Below, in pieces: positions 59,038 to 64,000 of a stretch of 64,000 nt of DNA. Origin of the DNA: CBDCUW01 sp965222745 (GTDB taxonomy: Bacteria > Planctomycetota > Planctomycetia > Pirellulales > Pirellulaceae); assembly GCA_965222745.1 (NCBI GenBank), contig CBDCUW010000005.1, forward strand, positions 3,850,722 to 3,914,721, in the 5' to 3' direction. The notes below the pieces were generated by a model. That model was not told where the DNA came from and ran no database searches. It was given only the letters and a program-made list of their open reading frames with translations. The position numbers were made by a program, and so were the translations under genes. Each line of letters begins with the position of its first letter. The first letter of the stretch is position 1.

Positions 59038-59210
59038 AGAAGTCCAAATGATTCACAGCTGCGCCAAGAGGCTTGGACACTGCTAACCGATCCGAGCTTA
59101 CCAAACCGTCGCGCGCTGTCAATCATTATTCTTAGACTGTGTACTTGTGTCGTTTGGCACGGCCAATCAGCGAGGGCCAATGGGGTTTCTGCGTCTCGAA
59201 AAGAAAGGCG

Positions 59211-60329
59211 ATGGCGAGCAGATTTCGAGGAGGGTACGTCTTACTGTCGGTGGGAACAATCAGTAGTTTGCTATGGCGAAGGCGAGTAGGGGAGCTCTCT
59301 GCTGCCGGGCTGAGGGTCTATCTTTCGCTGCACGAGATGCAGCATCGCCGCTGCGATTCACATCGAAAACCGCAGTTTTTAATGCGCGAAATCTGCGACC
59401 TTACTGGACTCAAAGAACGTTCTATCAGCGCCGGTCTGAGAGAACTGAGGCCATTTGTATTCTTTGATCAACAACGAATCGAATTTCTGAGTCACTTCGA
59501 CGGGCGGGCAGGGGAGATGGTGGCCGAGTTGGGAACGTCCAAAGATAGACTCGTCCCTGTCCCCCGTCGACTGCTAAAAGCACTGGCAGGCCATCGAAAA
59601 CCTTCAGAGGTGATTGCTTCCCTGGTGATGGCAGCTCGTTGTTTGTTTGTCAAAAACGGCTGTATCACCAACTACGGGTTTGTCAAAGCTGGCTGGATAG
59701 CAGAGGTGTTCGGTATCGCCAAGCGAACCGTTTTCTCTGCCACAGCTTGGCTGCGGTCATTGAGGCTGTTGAGACGACGCAATGTGCATTGGCGGGTTAG
59801 AAACAAGTTTGGCCAGTGCTACGAAATCCTTACCGGACGAGGAAAGAAACGACAACGAAGACGCGAATCTGCACCCCCATGGAAAAACAAGAGAACTATT
59901 TCCTATGGAAATACCAAAACTGGTGTTTCTATTGGAAAGATTGCTCCAGGTGACCTGAAAAGAGTTTCCAGTGTGAAGATTCTCTACGAGCAAGCCTGTG
60001 GGCTTGGCTGGATGAAGCCTTCCGAAGCGAACTTCCTCAACGTTGTGGCTGCCGCGGTGCGCGCAACCACGCTGGGAAGGAACCCGGCCGGGATGTTCGT
60101 ACAACTGATTCGACGAGGACTGTGGGAATTCATTACTGCGGAACAGGAGAGGAGGGCTCTCAGAGCAGTGAAAAAATGGAGGACCAAGCAACGCTTTCAA
60201 CCGTCCCGCGTTCCAAGCGGCTGCCTATCGGCTCCAGCCTCGCGGGCAACGGCGTCGAGATGGTTTGCTGTTGCCTGCGATCGATTCCTATCAGACTGTT
60301 CAATCTTTTCTTTGATCTTGTTCAGGTAG
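59211..60329 (+). CDS. Replication-initiator-like winged-helix protein (putative)
   Basis: A ~372-aa protein from ATG 59211 (MASRFRGGYVLL) with AAAGG upstream; a GTG at 59139 would add 24 residues. The N-terminal half has winged-helix features (AGLRVYLSLHEMQHRRC, MREICDLTGLKERSISAGLRELR). A second HTH lies at FVKAGWIAEVFGIAKRTVFSATAWLRSLRLL, and the centre is basic. Position next to parA/parB and a toxin-antitoxin pair makes a plasmid Rep plausible. It has no clear match to a named Rep family. Confidence 0.6.
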   Translation: MASRFRGGYVLLSVGTISSLLWRRRVGELSAAGLRVYLSLHEMQHRRCDSHRKPQFLMREICDLTGLKERSISAGLRELRPFVFFDQQRIEFLSHFDGRAGEMVAELGTSKDRLVPVPRRLLKALAGHRKPSEVIASLVMAARCLFVKNGCITNYGFVKAGWIAEVFGIAKRTVFSATAWLRSLRLLRRRNVHWRVRNKFGQCYEILTGRGKKRQRRRESAPPWKNKRTISYGNTKTGVSIGKIAPGDLKRVSSVKILYEQACGLGWMKPSEANFLNVVAAAVRATTLGRNPAGMFVQLIRRGLWEFITAEQERRALRAVKKWRTKQRFQPSRVPSGCLSAPASRATASRWFAVACDRFLSDCSIFSLILFR

Positions 60330-60341
60330 CTGTGCTACTAT
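60312..60341 (+). promoter_or_regulatory. Promoter of toxin-antitoxin pair 2 (leaderless)
   Basis: -35 TTGATC at 60312-60317, 18-nt spacer, -10 TACTAT at 60336-60341; the ATG at 60348 is where transcription should begin. The arrangement and much of the surrounding sequence (ATCTTTTCTTTGAT; CTGTGCTACTATCGATC) match the pair at 23928. It overlaps the end of the rep-like gene. Confidence 0.6.
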
Positions 60342-60347
60342 CGATCC

Positions 60348-60578
60348 ATGGCACAATCTGACAAAGAACTCGAATTGTTCCACCGCTTCATCGGGCGACA
60401 ACTCACAAACGGAGGTACCTCCATTTCGCCTGACGAGGCCTTGCGAGCTTGGAAAGAACAGACTGAATCTCTGCTGTCCATTCAGCGAGGGCTCGATGAC
60501 GTGGCGGCTGGGCGAACAACGCCATGGAAAGAATTCGATCGAGAGTTTCGTAAGAAGAACAAGATTCCACTCGATTGA
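60348..60578 (+). CDS. Antitoxin of RelE/ParE-type module, copy 2
   Basis: A 76-aa paralogue of the antitoxin at 23928 with one extra residue in GGTSISPDEAL. The same sections are conserved: SDKEL.LFHRFIGR at the start, ALRAWK.Q, LLSIQRGLDDVA and TTPW.EFDREFRKKN. It begins 18 bp after the rep-like stop, and the promoter lies inside the rep-like gene's 3' end. Its stop overlaps the toxin start by 4 bp. Duplicated pairs of this kind usually maintain plasmids or islands. Confidence 0.82.
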   Translation: MAQSDKELELFHRFIGRQLTNGGTSISPDEALRAWKEQTESLLSIQRGLDDVAAGRTTPWKEFDREFRKKNKIPLD

Positions 60579-60901
60579 TGGAATTCCGAGTCGAGTTTTC
60601 AGCCGAAGCGAAGTCGAATATCGCAGAGATTTATCGGTGGATTCGCGAGCGATCGGTACAGGGTGCCGATCGTTGGTATCAAGAACTGCTAGATGCCGTT
60701 GCATCCCTTGAGTTCGCCAACTCCATTCCAGGTTCGATCGCTCCAGAATCAAACGAATTCCAGGTGGAGATGCGTCACTTGGTTTTCAAGGTACCTCGCG
60801 GCCGACCCTACCGTATCGTCTTTCAGGTAGAGAAGGGGAAGATCCACGTAATCTCAGTACGCGGAAAGGGCATGAACTACGTCGAGCCAACCCAGCATTG
60901 A
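60575..60901 (+). CDS. RelE/ParE family toxin, copy 2
   Basis: A 108-aa toxin, paralogous to the one at 24152 and about three-quarters identical by eye. It keeps the superfamily features: VEFSAEAKSNIAEIYRWIRERS, GADRWYQELLDAVASLE, and the C-terminal FKVPRGRPYRIVFQVEKGKIHVISVRGKG. The antitoxin partner overlaps upstream. Target not determinable from sequence. Confidence 0.9.
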   Translation: MMEFRVEFSAEAKSNIAEIYRWIRERSVQGADRWYQELLDAVASLEFANSIPGSIAPESNEFQVEMRHLVFKVPRGRPYRIVFQVEKGKIHVISVRGKGMNYVEPTQH

Positions 60902-61079
60902 AATCCTCGATTTGGTGAGGGCGCTGTGTTGCAAATTGTGACAGTGATGCTCTGCAATCGAGATCTCAACGCAGAATTTTCGCCGCAGGTTTTGAATCCT
61001 TTGCGCAACCGTGGTAGTTCAAGACCGAGCGCCAATTTGCGGCGAGAATGTTTTGAAAAACTCGAATAGGAGCAATGCG

Positions 61080-61298
61080 ATGAGCAAACCAGTTCACGAA
61101 ATCAGACTCGGTTCGATCAAGGTTGCCATCTGGGCCAACGACACCGAACGAGGAAAGCAGTACAACGTCACGCCAAGCCGACTCTACAAAGAGGGGGACG
61201 AATGGAGGAGTTCGAATTCCTTCGGTCGTGACGATCTGTTGCTGCTGTCCAAGGTTGTCGGCATGGCCCACACGTGGATCTTCGAAAACGCGGACTAG
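61080..61298 (+). CDS. Small conserved-type protein, 72 aa
   Basis: ATG 61080 is preceded by AGGAG (8-nt spacing), so the 23-residue in-frame extension upstream is rejected. The protein is beta-rich and resembles a common small family found on bacterial mobile elements (EIRLGSIKVAIWANDTERGK, YNVTPSRLYKEGDEW, SFGRDDLLLLSKVVGMAHTW). A single-strand nucleic-acid-binding (PC4-like) fold is possible but not shown. It follows the toxin-antitoxin pair, as a different small gene does at 24583. Confidence 0.65.
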   Translation: MSKPVHEIRLGSIKVAIWANDTERGKQYNVTPSRLYKEGDEWRSSNSFGRDDLLLLSKVVGMAHTWIFENAD

Positions 61299-61472
61299 AG
61301 GTTAAACCCGTCGTCAACGAGCGTTGTCCCGACGAGAGGCGGGCACCGCGTCGGCACGATCGTGCCACGTGGGAGCCTGCCTCTGGGCACTTGACGTCAG
61401 CACGTCGACACCCAATGCGGCGCTCGACAGAATTTTCTTGTCGTGAGTTTGAAGGCGTCGTATGGTTCATCA

Positions 61473-62426
61473 ATGATCAAGAAAGCTAGCCGTGAATCGA
61501 CCAGTCCCTGGGAGGTCTTGCACGTTCGTTCGACCGGTCGAACGCTCCTAAACGGTCGTTTTCTCACCGCAGCTTTGCTGGGATCGCTGACTGTTGCCTT
61601 GGTGAGTGTCTTTGCAGGCATGCCGGAGCAGATTTCAGTTCTCGGAGTCATTGTTAGCAGCGTTTTTGGCCTTCAGCTCGCCTATTTGGAGTATGCACTG
61701 GAGAGAGATCGGCATCAGGCAACTCTGCTGGGTGCCTTGGGGCTGAGAAGAGAATTGGTGGTTCATCCGGAGTTTTTGTCGATCTATCACCGCATCGCGC
61801 TTTCACTCGGTACACTCGCTAGTAGTGAGAACGCGACATTGCAGTTCCAGGCATTGTCGCGATTGATTGAATTGGACTCCAAGATCAGTGAAATGGCCGA
61901 CGGCAAGCTCGTCTTTGAACGAACCGAAACTTGGCGAACTGTCTACGAGCAGCTGTTGCGCAAACCGGAAGTAAAGCAGTACCGATCCGTCGCATGGTTT
62001 CGCACAGCTGAATATTGGCAAGACACACCCGGCAAGCAAAGTCTTGAGCTCAACTGCGAGTTGGCAAAGGACGGGCTGTTGGTTCATCGCACAGTCATTG
62101 TGCCCGAATCGCTATGGACAGCTGATTCCAATCTGCCGGGTCCTCCCGTTTCCGAGTGGATCGAGCATCAGCACGTCCACGGAATCCTGGTCCGCCTTGT
62201 CCGCGAATCGGACATTCGCGATGAACCCGACCTGCTTGTCGATTTTGGGCTTTACGGTGACGTAGCCGTCGGTTTTCAAATCGTGGACAAAAACGGCCGA
62301 ACCTCACGATTCGAGATTGATTACCGCGCCAGCGAGCGACAAGCGGCCCAGCGGATTTGGGAGCGTCTGAACTTATTTGCAACTTCGTATCCCGATCTGC
62401 TGGATCGGGAACAGAAACTTCCGTAA
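61473..62426 (+). CDS. Unknown two-TM protein, 317 aa
   Basis: The start is unclear (ATG 61473, or GTG 61443). Two membrane segments lie near the N-terminus (FLTAALLGSLTVALVSVFAG and SVLGVIVSSVFGLQLAYLEYAL). The rest is soluble, presumably cytoplasmic: a helical part (LLGALGLRRELVVHPEFLSIYHRIALSLGTLA) and a beta-rich end. It is followed 24 bp later by the aminotransferase-like gene, so they probably form one transcript. No family recognised. Confidence 0.6.
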   Translation: MIKKASRESTSPWEVLHVRSTGRTLLNGRFLTAALLGSLTVALVSVFAGMPEQISVLGVIVSSVFGLQLAYLEYALERDRHQATLLGALGLRRELVVHPEFLSIYHRIALSLGTLASSENATLQFQALSRLIELDSKISEMADGKLVFERTETWRTVYEQLLRKPEVKQYRSVAWFRTAEYWQDTPGKQSLELNCELAKDGLLVHRTVIVPESLWTADSNLPGPPVSEWIEHQHVHGILVRLVRESDIRDEPDLLVDFGLYGDVAVGFQIVDKNGRTSRFEIDYRASERQAAQRIWERLNLFATSYPDLLDREQKLP

Positions 62427-62450
62427 GCTCTCAGGGTACGGAGAGTAACA

Positions 62451-63708
62451 ATGACCATTGTTCACTATCTCGACTCAGCCCGTCTGGGCCCTCATGACGC
62501 CTACCGCCCGCGATCGGCACCGGGATCTTGTCGAGTTCGCAGGAAAAAATGCCGCGTCCGCCGAGATGGACCGACTGATTTTTCAAGGGGGAGCCCATTG
62601 GCCGGTTGATCTGCAAGCTGAGTTCCCGCAATTGGCGTCGTTTCCGGGAGTGCATCAACTCCGGGACAAGCTGAAGTTGCAGTTGGGTTGCGAGCAGTGG
62701 CAGTCCATTCTTTTTGGGTCTTCATCCGACTCCCATATTCGAATCGCGGCACTGCTGCTCTTCGGTCCCTGCGAACGCGTCCTCACCACCGATCTTTCGT
62801 GGCCCGTTTATCGGAAAGTCCTGCAAGATTTTGCCAAGGGGTTTGGCCGTGAGCTGGTCGTACTGCCGATTCGCAGGTTCATTGAAGATGATCGTCCGAC
62901 GATCAACGACGTCAGTTTGTACGTTGCCAACAAGTTCGTGCAGCACGGCTGCGATGGACTGTTCTTGACGGCGTTGAGCCACGATGGGGTCTGCTTTCCC
63001 GCAGCTTCCGTTACTGAATCTATCCGTGAGAAATCGGAATTGTTCTTTTCGGTGATCGATGGGGCTCAAGAATATGCTCAGGTCGAGCATGGGGCCTCGG
63101 TGATCGCTTCCGACCTCTATCTCACCAGTAGCCACAAGTGGTTGGGCGGCTATTTTCCACTCTCCCTTGCCGTTTACGGACGTCAGCGGTCTGCATCGCG
63201 GATCGAGCACATTGTTGCCGAGCTACTTGAATCAAGTTCCATTGACGACCCTTTGCTTCGCCTCGCTTGGCGGGCAATATCAGGCATTGACGTGGCATCA
63301 CAATCGACTGCAAACGTTGCCGCCTTGTTTTCCTGTGACGGGGCGTTGGATGATCTGCACTCAGAAATTCAGCAAACGGGTGCGCCACCACGTCCGATCG
63401 ATCATGCAGATATTTCCTTTGTCCTATCACAGCTAGAAAACACGATCTGGACGGTAAAAGAACTACCAGAGGCGTACCACTCGAGGACGGTTTTGCTGGA
63501 GGGTAGGGGGCTTTCACCATCAATCGACGGCACGGTCATTCGCAATGCTTTCGCAGAATGCGGGCTCGCGGTAACAGCTTACGACACGGGGCAAATCCGC
63601 CTTTCTATTCCTCGCGACAACTGGACCAGCGAGTCCCAGGAAGACGTTGGACGCCGCGTCCCGTCAAGCAACAAGCTTGCTGCTTCAATAGCACACAAGT
63701 TTGCCTGA
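62451..63708 (+). pseudogene. Class V aminotransferase-like gene with N-terminal frameshift
   Basis: ATG 62451 (GGAG 7 nt upstream) starts MTIVHYLDSARLG, a typical class V opening, but that frame then ends early. Skipping one base of GGGCCC (about 62490) enters a second frame that runs to 63708: LMTPTARDRHRDLVEF, VIDGAQEYAQ, and the PLP-lysine site TSSHKWLGGYF (Lys codon 63136-63138). The corrected product would be 418 aa. Without a shift, ATG 62494 would give 404 aa lacking the first strand. Either a real lesion, a sequencing error, or slippage; the family call (cysteine-desulfurase-like fold) is sound, the substrate unknown. Confidence 0.7.
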
Positions 63709-63922
63709 CGTGACACCGCGTGGTTCCCTTTGGGAATCAACGAACAGGAACTGTCGCTACCGACATCGGCTATACAGTGGCAATGGTCCCAAGCAACCAG
63801 GAAGACGTTTCCGGTTGCGCCCGCTCATCGTCGGATGCCGTGCTGCCTTGTCTTTTTTGAGGCTTTGTGTCATCGATGCAAACGTGACAGCGTTTGACGC
63901 CAGATAGCAGGAGAGATTGACA

Positions 63923-64000
63923 ATGAAGGCGAGGAAATGAATCGAAGCTTGAACTCCATGGCGACCGCTATCGGCGAAGCCGAGAAGCGACTGGCCAGGG
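63923..64000 (+). CDS. Possible 5-codon leader and start of a gene running off the window
   Basis: GGAGAG at 63910 precedes ATG 63923, which encodes only MKARK before TGA 63938-63940. ATG 63937 overlaps that stop (ATGA) and opens a frame (MNRSLNSMATAIGEAEKRLA) to the window edge. The gene probably continues beyond 64000. The small upstream ORF could couple translation. Evidence is limited to these ~60 bases. Confidence 0.35.

Noticed and set aside
60122..60361. Plus-strand frame overlapping the end of the rep-like gene
   Set aside because: It is out of frame with the rep-like protein, ends over the toxin-antitoxin promoter and start, and has no domain.
61300..64000. Search by eye for a second copy of the tRNA-Arg 3' end (right att site)
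   Set aside because: No matching stretch was found; the right border is either outside the window or too short to recognise.

Overview
The window looks like chromosomal DNA of a planctomycete, probably Pirellulaceae and close to Rhodopirellula. The evidence is a run of PSCyt1/DUF1549/DUF1553 cytochrome-like genes paired with DUF1501 genes, a Gfo/Idh/MocA oxidoreductase, an ECF sigma / WD40 Ser-Thr kinase pair, and a giant surface protein with a LEPR-XLL N-terminus and dockerin repeats. These families are typical of that phylum. No ribosomal RNA is present, so the assignment rests on gene content only.

Region 1 (1-14.0 kb) is core-like. It holds three DUF1501 genes (the first cut by the window edge), two PSCyt1 genes, an oxidoreductase, a leucine-rich-repeat protein and a CehA/McbA-type metallohydrolase, all on the plus strand. 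It ends at a tRNA-Arg(TCG) gene at 14032-14105.

Region 2 (14.1-32.7 kb) looks like an integrated element inserted next to that tRNA. It carries a tyrosine integrase, an excisionase-like gene, a zinc-ribbon ORF, replication-relaxation-like winged-helix genes, an operon of unknown proteins, two structured RNA leaders, a RelE/ParE toxin-antitoxin pair, a beta-propeller / alpha-CTD-like gene pair, an IS701/IS4-like element and an IS21-like element. Two 194-bp MITEs have cut genes in this operon.

Region 3 (32.7-54.5 kb) is a nest of insertions. A second IS21-like element (32709-36858, 7-bp target duplication) split an XRE-family gene and was itself split in istA by an ISKra4-like element (8-bp duplication). 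Next comes the ECF sigma, Ser-Thr kinase and giant RHS/YD-repeat gene set. The RHS gene is broken by two more ISKra4-like copies, each with an 8-bp duplication. Removing all the insertions restores every reading frame exactly: RHS about 3205 aa, IstA 520 aa, the XRE protein about 218 aa.

Region 4 (54.5-61.3 kb) resembles a plasmid backbone. It has a hairpin-rich noncoding stretch, a parB-like gene overlapping parA, a cluster of inverted repeats that suits a parS centromere, a replication-initiator-like gene, and a second toxin-antitoxin pair paralogous to the one at 23.9 kb. The two pairs share a promoter that predicts leaderless mRNA.

Region 5 (61.3-64 kb) holds a two-TM unknown protein and a class V aminotransferase-like gene with an apparent 1-nt frameshift near its start. 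Whether it belongs to the element or to the chromosome is unclear. I found no second copy of the tRNA 3' end, so the right border of the element is not fixed.
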